From Bacteroidales bacterium (GTDB lineage Bacteria > Bacteroidota > Bacteroidia > Bacteroidales > Tenuifilaceae): a DNA stretch of 11,280 nt. The DNA lies in the NCBI GenBank assembly GCA_008933525.1, contig WBUV01000064.1:1-11280 (forward strand). The letters run 5' to 3'. The notes below the pieces were generated by a model. The model did not search any database. It was not told the DNA's origin and saw nothing but the letters and a program-made list of their open reading frames with translations. Position numbers and translations under genes: made by a program. Below, piece by piece: positions 1 to 6,929 of this stretch (positions within the stretch are counted from its first letter, which is position 1; every line of letters starts with the position of its first letter).

Positions 1-1791
1 ATCGTTAATGTTAACAGGTCCAAATGACACCGGTTTCTGAGTTCTAGAAAAATATCGTATATGATCAATAATTTTTTTTATCCGTTCTACATTTTCAAAA
101 AGCAGATTAACTTTATCCTTAAGGTATTCTTTGCTAATATTATCGTCCTGAACTTTTAGCAGCATATTATCCAAGCCCATGGAAATACCTCCCAACGGTT
201 GGTTTATTTCGTGAGCAATACCTGCGGCCAATGTACCCAACGATTCCAACTTCGATTTTTGGTAAAGGAGTTGCTGTTGTTTTTCCTGCTTTTTAATTTC
301 TTGAATCATCCTACGCTCCAGTTCCTTATTAATTTCGGTAATTCGTTGCTCTGTTTCCTTTTGCTTTTTAAATTCCTTTTGCTTGGATCTAAATAGCATG
401 ACTAAGAATAACGTTAAAACAACAAAAGCAATTACCAGCGAAAACAAAATGATCCCCTGATATTGTGACTTTGATAGTTGCAACTTTTGAATTTCGGAGT
501 TCTGGCGCAAAATTTCATTCTCCTTCTCTTTCTGAGTGATATCATATAGAATTTGAAGTTTTGCTAACTTTTGGCCAGTCTCCTCACTAAAAATTGAATC
601 GCGAAGATCGATCCACATCTTATAGTAATCAAGTGCATCCTTGAATCTTCCTTGAGTTTCGTAAATTAATGCCAAATAGCGATAAACATCGGCTTTCGAA
701 TCCGTCAAATTTCGCTCCTTGGCTAACACCAGCGCTCTGTTTAAAAAGCGTGACGATGTAGGATAGTCGCCCAAAGCATAGTGGCATCGCGATAATTTAA
801 CCAGAGATGAAACCTTGCTCGATACATCATTTTGATTTTCGGAGATACCAAACTGTTGGTTGTAATAATTAATGGCTTGGTTAATGTTTACTTGTTCAAA
901 AAAAACATCACCCAACCCTTGAAGTGATTGTATCATTCCAAGGGTATCGGCAATAGTTTTACTTAGGCTATAGGATAACGAGAAATTTTGAAATGCACTA
1001 TCCAATTCCTGAAGCAAATAAAACGAGAGGGCAAGCTCTCGAAGCGATGTTGTGTACCTTAAGGTATCCTTGCTCGAAATTGCATAGGAAGCCGCATTCT
1101 TAAAACTAATTAAACTTTTATCGAGTTCGCCAGAGTTCTTTTCCGATTGTCCAATTTGTATGTAGCAATTAATCCTAATCTTATCTCTATTCTTGACTTT
1201 CTGTAAGGAAGTCTTATCCAATTTTTCAAGAACTTTACTATACGAAGCAATTGAACTCCTATAACTTCCTTGTTTTTGATAAATAAAGCCCAGATAAAGT
1301 TTTAACTCTATCTGTAGATTTATTGATACATTATCGTCGATCAAACTATTGGCGCGTTCGAGATATTGAATTGCTAATTCAGGATTTTTAGCGGCATCAT
1401 AAACTTTCGATAAGCCAATATAAGTCTTTATTTGATTGTCTTTCTGATTTAACTTTTCGTATATGGTTAAACTTCGATTATAGTACCGAAGAGCGTTCTC
1501 CAACTGAAGCAAAGCAAAATTTGCCTCTGCCAATAAGTTTAATGCCGCTGCTTCGTCCTGTACTTGACCCTGATTTTTTGCTAAAACCAAAGCTTGCAAT
1601 CCAAAATCGAGCGCATTATCGGGATTGGTTTTGAGTAAAAGTTCGCCTTCAACTAAAAGGTTGGCAATTCTGTTTTCGCCTCTACGCAACTGCTTTACCC
1701 CAACAGTATCGGGTTGTGCATTTAAATATCCTACAATTAAGGTGAGCGATAGTAATACAGTATTGCGCTTTATGATATTAACTAAACCCAT
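1..1791 (-). CDS. TPR-containing sensor histidine kinase (partial, C-terminus cut by window edge)
   Basis: The frame is open from an ATG at 1791 down to base 1 (597 codons, no stop), so the 3' end lies outside the window. Residues 1-25 look like a signal peptide: a KR pair, a hydrophobic stretch, then cleavage near NAQ. Residues about 55-400 hold roughly eight or nine TPR-like helix pairs (for example LGDYPTSSRFLNRAL and QGRFKDALDYYKMW), presumably periplasmic. One membrane helix follows at about 446-467, then a charged coiled linker and a HisKA-type dimerisation domain with the H-box AHEINQPL. The phospho-accepting histidine is H527 (bases 211-213). That H-box is typical of NtrB/DctB-like kinases. 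The ATP-binding N, G1 and G2 boxes would lie beyond the left edge. Family knowledge: it autophosphorylates and passes phosphate to a response regulator; none is visible here. The ligand is unknown. It is divergent from the prenyltransferase gene with a 102-base gap. Confidence 0.9.
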   Translation of the reverse strand, partial: MGLVNIIKRNTVLLSLTLIVGYLNAQPDTVGVKQLRRGENRIANLLVEGELLLKTNPDNALDFGLQALVLAKNQGQVQDEAAALNLLAEANFALLQLENALRYYNRSLTIYEKLNQKDNQIKTYIGLSKVYDAAKNPELAIQYLERANSLIDDNVSINLQIELKLYLGFIYQKQGSYRSSIASYSKVLEKLDKTSLQKVKNRDKIRINCYIQIGQSEKNSGELDKSLISFKNAASYAISSKDTLRYTTSLRELALSFYLLQELDSAFQNFSLSYSLSKTIADTLGMIQSLQGLGDVFFEQVNINQAINYYNQQFGISENQNDVSSKVSSLVKLSRCHYALGDYPTSSRFLNRALVLAKERNLTDSKADVYRYLALIYETQGRFKDALDYYKMWIDLRDSIFSEETGQKLAKLQILYDITQKEKENEILRQNSEIQKLQLSKSQYQGIILFSLVIAFVVLTLFLVMLFRSKQKEFKKQKETEQRITEINKELERRMIQEIKKQEKQQQLLYQKSKLESLGTLAAGIAHEINQPLGGISMGLDNMLLKVQDDNISKEYLKDKVNLLFENVERIKKIIDHIRYFSRTQKPVSFGPVNIND

Positions 1792-1845
1792 TGTTCTGTG
1801 TTTATAGCACTAAGATAGGTATTATTTAAAAAATGGTTACTTTTA

Positions 1846-1864
1846 AGTCCAATATTTTTGGACT
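1846..1864. promoter_or_regulatory. Dyad in the divergent kinase/prenyltransferase gap, overlapping a -7-like element
   Basis: Perfect 7-base inverted arms AGTCCAA and TTGGACT (1846-1852 and 1858-1864) flank a 5-base spacer. Bases 1853-1860 read TATTTTTG, a match to the Bacteroidota -7 consensus TAnnTTTG pointing toward the prenyltransferase gene, whose ATG is 33 bases downstream. No good TTG -33 element sits 17-23 bases upstream. The overlap suggests a promoter with an operator-like site, but this is inference. In AT-rich DNA a 7-base dyad can arise by chance. Confidence 0.35.
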
Positions 1865-1893
1865 ATGTACATACTTAACATAAATATACATAA

Positions 1894-2754
1894 ATGGTTA
1901 AACGAATTAAGAATTATTTATCGCTTGTAAAATTTAGTCACACTATTTTTGCAATGCCCTTTGCATTCATTGGTTTCTTTCTTGCGATAAAGGATAGCCC
2001 TGATAGTATAAGCATAAAACTACTTTTACTTGTTTTACTATGTATGGTTTTTGCCCGCAATGCAGCAATGAGTTTTAACAGATTGGTAGATAGGCATTAC
2101 GACTTAAATAATCCACGAACAAATCAGCGAGAAATACCTAAAGGTGTAATTACGCCAAAAGCATCGGCATATTTTACGTTAATCAATTCAATACTTTTCA
2201 TAGCAACAACTTACTTTATTAATCACCTCGTTTTGCTGTTGTCACCAATTGCTTTATTTGTGGTTTTATTCTACAGCTACACCAAACGTTTCACTTGGCT
2301 TTGTCACTTCGTATTAGGATTAGGCTTATCCTTAGCACCAATAGGAGCTTATTTGGCCGTTACTGGAAAGTTCAACCTAGTTCCATTGCTCTATTCATTC
2401 ATTGTATTCTTTTGGGTGGCTGGTTTCGATATTATTTATGCATTGCAGGACGAAAGTTTCGATAAAAGTCAGAATTTAAAATCGATACCAGCAAAAGTAG
2501 GAATTAAAAAGGCTTTACATATAGCAACCTTATTACATATTGTAGTAGCAGCTATCGTATTACTAATTGGCATTAAGTTCGATTTTAATATTTGGTACTG
2601 GCTTGGATCATTAGTTTTTATTACTCTTTTAGGTTACCAACATTTCATAGTATCGCCAAACGATTTATCTAGAGTTAACATAGCATTTGCGACAACCAAT
2701 GGTATTGCAAGTATCATCTACTCAATATTTAACATTATCAGCTACTTAACTTAA
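1894..2754 (+). CDS. ubiA: UbiA-family prenyltransferase (MqnP/UbiA-like)
   Basis: This is an integral inner-membrane prenyltransferase of 286 residues, the usual length for the family, with about eight or nine hydrophobic helices. The first Asp-rich, Mg-diphosphate-binding motif is NRLVDRHYD (N62, D66, D70). The second is DIIYALQDESFD (D179, D186, D190), followed by SIPAKVG. The YALQD...FD...SIP form resembles the UbiA-like branch that includes MqnP of the futalosine menaquinone route more than classical MenA. Known chemistry of the family: transfer of a polyprenyl chain from its diphosphate onto an aromatic quinone precursor. The product here is therefore probably a menaquinone intermediate, but the substrate cannot be fixed from sequence alone. 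The ATG at 1894 gives an N-terminus (KNYLSLVKFSHTIFAMPFA) that fits the family start. There is no obvious Shine-Dalgarno, which is normal in Bacteroidota. The next gene starts 74 bases downstream with its own candidate promoter. Confidence 0.88.
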   Translation: MVKRIKNYLSLVKFSHTIFAMPFAFIGFFLAIKDSPDSISIKLLLLVLLCMVFARNAAMSFNRLVDRHYDLNNPRTNQREIPKGVITPKASAYFTLINSILFIATTYFINHLVLLLSPIALFVVLFYSYTKRFTWLCHFVLGLGLSLAPIGAYLAVTGKFNLVPLLYSFIVFFWVAGFDIIYALQDESFDKSQNLKSIPAKVGIKKALHIATLLHIVVAAIVLLIGIKFDFNIWYWLGSLVFITLLGYQHFIVSPNDLSRVNIAFATTNGIASIIYSIFNIISYLT

Positions 2755-2772
2755 ATGTGAAATAAATATTCT

Positions 2773-2798
2773 TTGATGAGCAAGTTTTTATATTTTTG
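2773..2798 (+). promoter_or_regulatory. Candidate Bacteroidota promoter for the lipoprotein gene
   Basis: TATTTTTG at 2791-2798 matches the -7 consensus TAnnTTTG. A TTG lies at 2773-2775, but the 15-base spacer is shorter than the usual 17-23. The predicted transcript would start near 2805, about 24 bases before the ATG at 2829. The -7 element is convincing by eye; the -33 is weak. Confidence 0.45.
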
Positions 2799-2828
2799 TT
2801 TGTCTAATAACAACTAAAACTCTTTTCA

Positions 2829-3260
2829 ATGAAAAAACTATTTTTACTCCTAACAATAGCAATAGCTTTTTGCTCCTGTGGTGGCAATACAGATAAGTCC
2901 AATATGTCCGCTGTTGAGCAACTATCGGAACTTGAGGTTGTTGATGTGAATATCGACTCACTTATTGCCAATCCTTCGGCATACGTCGATCAAACCATAA
3001 GATTTTCCGCAATGGTCGATCATGTTTGTAAGCATAGCGGACAAAAAATCACTGTGATTGGATCAGTTCCTGAATCAAAAATAAAGGTTATGGGTTCGGA
3101 GGCGGTACCTACTTTTGAAACTACACTAAATGGTTTAAAAGTAGAAGTTGTTGGAACTGTTAAAGGCTTGGCTACCGAAAATGTTGAAACTTGCGAAGTT
3201 GATTCAACTGCAAAACCTCTTACTTACGCTGTTGAATGCAAAACAATCAAAGCGCTTTAG
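2829..3260 (+). CDS. Small lipoprotein with a His-x-Cys-x-His motif, possible OB-fold
   Basis: This 143-residue exported lipoprotein has a KK N-terminus, a hydrophobic core at residues 4-14 and a lipobox ending at C17 (FCSC, followed by GG). C15 is a less likely lipidation site. After a short linker, residues 41-112 (IDSLIANPSAYVDQTIRFSA, ending in VEVVGTVKG) have the alternating strand pattern of a small OB-like beta barrel. Its centre carries DHVCKHSGQK, with H65, C67 and H69 spaced as H-x-C-x-H, which could bind a metal or a redox cofactor. C122 and C137 near the C-terminus could form a disulfide. From memory, small Bacteroidota lipoproteins with a VC-x-H-x-G-x-K signature exist, but I cannot verify that and no function is assigned. 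The gene is followed by a hairpin and, 81 bases later, by the PepSY-like membrane protein on the same strand, its likely partner. Confidence 0.82.
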   Translation: MKKLFLLLTIAIAFCSCGGNTDKSNMSAVEQLSELEVVDVNIDSLIANPSAYVDQTIRFSAMVDHVCKHSGQKITVIGSVPESKIKVMGSEAVPTFETTLNGLKVEVVGTVKGLATENVETCEVDSTAKPLTYAVECKTIKAL

Positions 3261-3276
3261 AAAAATTTTAACATAC

Positions 3277-3320
3277 AAAGCCCTAATATCACCTAATAAA
3301 TTTAGGGCTTTTACTTTTTT
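3277..3320 (+). terminator. Rho-independent-type terminator between the lipoprotein and PepSY genes
   Basis: The arms AAAGCCCTAA (3277-3286) and TTAGGGCTTT (3302-3311) pair over 10 bases around a 15-base loop and are followed by a T-rich run through 3320. It lies 16 bases after the lipoprotein stop and only about 20 bases before the next ATG. It could end most transcripts after the lipoprotein gene and let a minority read through. Confidence 0.7.
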
Positions 3321-3341
3321 ACTACAAAAAATTCAACTAGA

Positions 3342-3893
3342 ATGTCAATTTCTAAACTTTTAAGAGTTCTACATCGCGATATCAGTTACTTTTGTACAGG
3401 AATGGTTTTAATATATGCTATTACAGGGATACTACTAAACCATGTAAAAGATATTAATCCATACTATACAATTGATGTTCGAAAAGTAGAGTTTTCGTTA
3501 CCTTCCGATACAAACCAAATTAATATTGAGTTGATAAAGGGTAAACTTGAAAATTTAGAAATCTTCGAGGTTAAATCATACTACTACCCTCAACCAAATA
3601 CTATTAAGGTTTTTGTAAAGGATGGTACCGTTACTTCGAATTTGAATGAAGGTAATGCTTTAATTGAGATTAGCTCGCGAAGACCTATACTTTATCAGCT
3701 CAACATGATGCACAGGAACCGGCCACATAGTTGGTGGACATGGTTCAGCGATATATTCGCTGTTGGGCTCATAATTATTGCAATTACCGGACTTTTCCTT
3801 GTTAAAGGAAAAAAAGGAATAAACGGACGAGGGGCAATATACTTAATCGCAGGTATAGTTCTACCAATTATTGCAATGTTTGTTTTCTTTTAA
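3342..3893 (+). CDS. PepSY-associated transmembrane helix protein
   Basis: This 183-residue membrane protein has helix 1 at about 14-33 (preceded by VLHRDISYFCTG), a soluble periplasmic-type segment at 40-115 that resembles a PepSY-like fold, helix 2 at about 134-155 and helix 3 at about 164-183. The features typical of the short Bacteroidota PepSY_TM-like proteins are all visible: LHRD (H11), GILLNH (H34), NMMHRN (H124) and a WWTWFSD stretch before helix 2. The conserved histidines near the membrane suggest heme or metal coordination and a link to ferric reduction or metal handling. That role is inferred from larger PepSY_TM relatives. At 183 residues it is a compact single-repeat form, not truncated: the frame has a clear start and a TAA stop. 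It follows the lipoprotein in the same direction and ends 14 bases from the convergent glycosyltransferase stop. The exact function is unknown. Confidence 0.85.
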   Translation: MSISKLLRVLHRDISYFCTGMVLIYAITGILLNHVKDINPYYTIDVRKVEFSLPSDTNQINIELIKGKLENLEIFEVKSYYYPQPNTIKVFVKDGTVTSNLNEGNALIEISSRRPILYQLNMMHRNRPHSWWTWFSDIFAVGLIIIAITGLFLVKGKKGINGRGAIYLIAGIVLPIIAMFVFF

Positions 3894-3907
3894 AAGAATC
3901 AGGAAGA

Positions 3908-5002
3908 TCAGTTAAGCAAGTTTTTTATAGGATCAATCAGCTTGAACTCTTCCCTATTCCATTGTAACTCTACCGAAGCTTTCTGAACATTCTTAGCAAC
4001 AGATTCCATCAACTCCTTGTTCTCAAAGAAATCGGCAACCTGATCGGCTAGCATCCTAGAATCCCGTGAATTGGCAATTATCCCAACTCCATAATCTTCA
4101 ACCAATTTACGCATTTCGGGTAAATCGCTAACAAAAACGGGCACTTGTGCTGCAATATAATCGAACACTTTATTGGGTAGTGCATACCTGTAGTTTAGCC
4201 CCATATCTTCTTCTAGCGATAACCCTATCCAAGCAGTACAAGTAAGTCGGTATAAATCGTCGGGCTCCAAACGGCCAGCAAACTCAACTCTGTCGAACAA
4301 CTTCTGATCCAACATACGCTGCCTTAGTTCAATTTCAACATCGCCTTTACCAACAATTACTAATCTGTAGCAAGTTAAAAATTTCATCATATCTATTGCA
4401 ACCTCTACACCTCTACCTTTATTCAAAGAGCCCTGGTAAATTAACGTAGGGCGTTTATCCTTAAATGCTTCTATCTCTCGCTTAATAGCCGTATTTCTGA
4501 CAACAATTGGATTAACATTATACCGCTTTTGCAACTCCACTGCTACGCTTTCCGATACTGTAAAAACAAACTTAGCCCTTCGAATAAACATCCGTTCAGT
4601 AATCCTCCAGATTAACCTTTTTATTGGACGACCAATCAGTTCAGGAATATCGGGAAATAACTCGTGACTATCATAAACTAGAGGTTTAAACCTGAAAATT
4701 GAAGCAAACCAACATCCCGGAAGAGTGTCCAAATCGTTTGCGTAAACCGCAGAAAATCTCGAAAATACTAATGAAAAGAAAATTCTAAAATTGAATGCAA
4801 AGTAGAAAAGAGGTCCCTTGGAGAATAAACAACCAATATATTTAACCTTATACGGAAAACTATTATTAGACTTAATACCAGAAGGCTTTCTACCAGTTAA
4901 AATCACCCTGTAGCCTGCTTTAGTTAGTGATGAAGCAGTTCTGTGAACACGCTGATCGGTAATTAAATCGGAGGTGGCAAAAATACGGATTGTTCTATTC
5001 AT
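3908..5002 (-). CDS. Glycosyltransferase, family 4-like (GT-B fold)
   Basis: This 364-residue GT-B enzyme is probably cytoplasmic or membrane-associated and transfers a sugar from a nucleotide donor to a cell-surface glycan. The N-terminal acceptor domain starts RIFATSDLITDQRVHRTASSL and includes YDSHELFPDIPEL (110-122). The C-terminal donor domain starts near 185 with YQGSLNKGRG (189-198), then VIVGKGD (215-221) and the donor-site segment EEDMGLNYRYALPNKVFDYI (264-283). Where many relatives read KxFEY-x-AAG, this one has D281 in place of the second Glu and Q286 in place of the Gly, a mild departure that could affect donor choice. The start at 5002 gives a sensible N-terminal strand. The gene stands alone, convergent with the PepSY gene and divergent from murB, with no polysaccharide cluster around it, so the glycan cannot be named. 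Confidence 0.88.
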   Translation of the reverse strand: MNRTIRIFATSDLITDQRVHRTASSLTKAGYRVILTGRKPSGIKSNNSFPYKVKYIGCLFSKGPLFYFAFNFRIFFSLVFSRFSAVYANDLDTLPGCWFASIFRFKPLVYDSHELFPDIPELIGRPIKRLIWRITERMFIRRAKFVFTVSESVAVELQKRYNVNPIVVRNTAIKREIEAFKDKRPTLIYQGSLNKGRGVEVAIDMMKFLTCYRLVIVGKGDVEIELRQRMLDQKLFDRVEFAGRLEPDDLYRLTCTAWIGLSLEEDMGLNYRYALPNKVFDYIAAQVPVFVSDLPEMRKLVEDYGVGIIANSRDSRMLADQVADFFENKELMESVAKNVQKASVELQWNREEFKLIDPIKNLLN

Positions 5003-5011
5003 AATTCAAAT

Positions 5012-5045
5012 TTGTGCTAATATAAACACTAAATGCTTATATTTG
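5012..5045 (+). promoter_or_regulatory. Candidate promoter for murB
   Basis: TATATTTG at 5038-5045 is an exact TAnnTTTG -7 element and TTG at 5012-5014 is a possible -33, with a 23-base spacer at the upper end of the accepted range. Transcription would start near 5052, giving a leader of about 12 bases before the ATG at 5064. This supports the 5064 start over the in-frame ATG at 4974, which lies upstream of this element. Confidence 0.5.
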
Positions 5046-5063
5046 TTGAGTAAAATCAAACTT

Positions 5064-6077
5064 ATGTTTGTAATCAAGAAAAACATATCGTTAAAACGTT
5101 ATAATACTTTTGGTATTGACGTTTCCGCAAATTACTATGCAAAATCCAATACAGTTGAAAAAGTACTTTATGCAATAAATTTTGCATCGTACAACAAAGT
5201 ACCAATATATGTTATTGGGGGTGGAAGCAATATTTTACTTACCAAAAATTTCGATGGTGTTATTATAAACCCTGCAATACAGGGTATTTCGTTAATGGAA
5301 GATATGACCAATGAGGTTGTTTTACGAGTTGGCGCTGGAGTTGATTGGGATAGTTTTGTAAACTACTGTGTTGAAAAAGGATTAGGCGGAGTGGAAAATC
5401 TTTCAAACATACCTGGAAATGTAGGTGCTGCTCCAATCCAAAACATAGGAGCATATGGTGTAGAAGCAAAGGATACAATTGTCAAGGTTGAAGGAATTCA
5501 GATTGATTCAAGAAAAACAATTGAAATAAACAACTCTGAATGTCGGTTTGGCTATCGGGATAGTATTTTTAAACAGGAATTAAAAAACAAAGTTATTGTA
5601 ACATACGTGTGGTTCAAACTCTCTAAAACGCCCACATTACAAACCAACTATGGAAATTTAGATGAAGAGGTGAAGAAATTGGGTGAACTAACGCTTAAAT
5701 CGGTAAGGCAAGCGGTAATTAATATTCGAACAGCGAAACTTCCCGATCCAAAAATTATTGGGAACGCTGGTAGTTTCTTTAAAAATCCTGTTATCGAGGT
5801 AGATCTGTTTAATAAAATAAAAGAGAGATATCCCAATGTTAGCGCATTCAACATTTCCGAAAGTTTTGTAAAAGTACCTGCAGGCTGGTTAATTGAACAG
5901 TGTGGCTGGAAAGGTAAACGTGTCGGAAACTGTGGAGTTCATGAAAAACAAGCACTCGTACTTGTTAATTATGGTGAAGCCACAGGTCTGGAAATCTTAA
6001 ATCATGCTGCTACAATTCAAGAATCCGTTTTCAAAGAATTCGCTATAAAGTTAGAGATGGAGGTTAATGTTCTTTAA
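5064..6077 (+). CDS. murB: UDP-N-acetylenolpyruvoylglucosamine reductase
   Basis: This is a cytoplasmic FAD enzyme that reduces UDP-GlcNAc-enolpyruvate with NADPH to UDP-MurNAc, the second committed step of peptidoglycan precursor synthesis. The start at 5064 gives 337 residues, close to the 342 of E. coli MurB, and places NTFGID at residues 14-19 as in that protein. An earlier in-frame ATG at 4974 would add 30 non-conserved residues and overlap the divergent glycosyltransferase gene. The FAD-binding part has VIGGGSNIL (50-58) and NIPGNVGAAPIQNIGAYG (115-132). The substrate domain has CRFGYRDS (160-167, with Y164-R165 matching E. coli Y158-R159) and GNAGSFFKNP (233-242, with S237 the likely proton donor, equivalent to S229). 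The C-terminal LEMEV has E333 in the place of catalytic E325. The layout is that of a type I MurB. All key residues are present. Confidence 0.96.
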   Translation: MFVIKKNISLKRYNTFGIDVSANYYAKSNTVEKVLYAINFASYNKVPIYVIGGGSNILLTKNFDGVIINPAIQGISLMEDMTNEVVLRVGAGVDWDSFVNYCVEKGLGGVENLSNIPGNVGAAPIQNIGAYGVEAKDTIVKVEGIQIDSRKTIEINNSECRFGYRDSIFKQELKNKVIVTYVWFKLSKTPTLQTNYGNLDEEVKKLGELTLKSVRQAVINIRTAKLPDPKIIGNAGSFFKNPVIEVDLFNKIKERYPNVSAFNISESFVKVPAGWLIEQCGWKGKRVGNCGVHEKQALVLVNYGEATGLEILNHAATIQESVFKEFAIKLEMEVNVL

Positions 6078-6084
6078 AAAGTTC

Positions 6085-6117
6085 ATTTCTATTTTTCTTT
6101 TGTAGAAATTATTTTTT
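6085..6117 (+). terminator. Weak AT-rich hairpin after murB
   Basis: The arms ATTTCTA (6085-6091) and TAGAAAT (6103-6109) flank an 11-base loop and are followed by a T run. The hairpin lies 7 bases after the murB stop. The stem has a single G-C pair, so termination efficiency is doubtful. Confidence 0.3.
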
Positions 6118-6138
6118 CGAGGCTTATAAATTTATTAC

Positions 6139-6146
6139 TACTTTTG
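6139..6146 (+). promoter_or_regulatory. Candidate -7 element for ppa
   Basis: TACTTTTG matches TAnnTTTG and lies 58 bases upstream of the ppa ATG, so the leader would be about 50 bases. No clear TTG is found at the expected -33 distance. Confidence 0.4.
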
Positions 6147-6204
6147 CGCGCTAATTTACAGATCAGTAATTGGTCTCGATCACATTTAATTCAAGATAAC
6201 ATTT

Positions 6205-6891
6205 ATGGCAAATAGAATTATGGACCCCATTGGAAGATTGATGGGCCTTAGGTATAAATCGCATCCATGGCATGGAGTGGATGTTGGTCCTGAATCTCCA
6301 AGTATTGTTACATGTTTTATCGAAATGGTAACTACCGATACCGTAAAGTACGAGGTCGACAAAGTTTCGGGATATTTAAAGATTGACAGACCTCAGAAGT
6401 ATTCCAATGTTCTTCCAGCCCTTTACGGCTTTATTCCACAAACGCTATGTGCTGAAAATGTAGCAAAATTAGCCATTGACAAAACAAATAAAGTAGAAAT
6501 TTTAGGTGATGGTGATCCTCTGGACATTTGCGTTTTAACTGAAAAAACAATTACTCACGGAAATATACTTGTACAAGCAATTCCAATTGGTGGCTTTAGA
6601 ATGCTAGATGGAAACCAGGCAGATGACAAAATCATTGCTGTACTTAAGGATGATGCTGTATACGGACATTATAAAGATATATCGGAGTGTCCAGAATTGG
6701 TTGTTACAAGGCTCAAACATTACTTTTTAACATATAAGGATTTGCCGGGCACATATAGAGATTGCGAAATTACCCACATCTATTCTGCCGCAGAAGCTCA
6801 CGAGGTTATTAATGCCTCGCTTAACGATTATCGTCGTAAATTCGAAAATCTTGACACAATACTTTCCGAGTACGGAATGATGAAACCTTAA
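6205..6891 (+). CDS. ppa: Inorganic pyrophosphatase, family I
   Basis: This cytoplasmic Mg-dependent enzyme splits pyrophosphate into two phosphates and so pulls biosynthetic reactions such as tRNA charging and nucleotide-sugar formation forward. By comparison with E. coli PPase the active-site set is complete: E40, K48 and E50 (VKYEVDK), R62 (DRP), Y74 (ALYGF), the metal-binding GDGDPLD (D102, D104, D107), DGNQADDK (D135, D140, D141, K142) and the phosphate-binding YKDL (Y177, K178). At 228 residues it is longer than the E. coli protein (176). The extra length lies in an N-terminal extension of about 20 residues (RLMGLRYKSHPWHGVDVG), an insert before GDGDP and a longer C-terminus, as in the larger family I forms I associate with Bacteroidota. 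The gene is downstream of murB with a 127-base gap and its own candidate promoter. Confidence 0.95.
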   Translation: MANRIMDPIGRLMGLRYKSHPWHGVDVGPESPSIVTCFIEMVTTDTVKYEVDKVSGYLKIDRPQKYSNVLPALYGFIPQTLCAENVAKLAIDKTNKVEILGDGDPLDICVLTEKTITHGNILVQAIPIGGFRMLDGNQADDKIIAVLKDDAVYGHYKDISECPELVVTRLKHYFLTYKDLPGTYRDCEITHIYSAAEAHEVINASLNDYRRKFENLDTILSEYGMMKP

Positions 6892-6894
6892 TTT

Positions 6895-6929
6895 AAAGAG
6901 AAGAGCCGCAAATTGCGGCTCTTCTCTTT
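6895..6929. terminator. Perfect bidirectional terminator between ppa and the chemoreceptor gene
   Basis: Arms of 17 bases (6895-6911 and 6913-6929) are perfectly complementary, with a GC-rich core GAGCCGCAA. The outer A and T tracts give a T run on either strand. It fills nearly the whole gap between the two convergent stops, the TAA ending at 6891 and the TAG at 6930-6932, and should terminate both genes. Confidence 0.9.

Noticed and set aside
3249..3258. Palindrome AAAGCGCTTT at the end of the lipoprotein gene
   Set aside because: Ten bases, inside the coding sequence, with no flanking structure; likely chance.
3148..3363. 71-codon open frame spanning the lipoprotein end and the PepSY start
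   Set aside because: It overlaps two well-supported genes in another frame, crosses the terminator and has a composition expected of an out-of-frame reading.
3885..3898. Perfect 14-base palindrome TTCTTTTAAAAGAA over the PepSY stop codon
   Set aside because: It has no loop and no G/C core, so it is not a credible terminator, and short AT palindromes are expected in this sequence.
4974..5063. In-frame upstream ATG extending murB by 30 residues
   Set aside because: The extension overlaps the divergent glycosyltransferase gene, lies upstream of the TATATTTG element at 5038-5045, and adds sequence with no counterpart in E. coli MurB.
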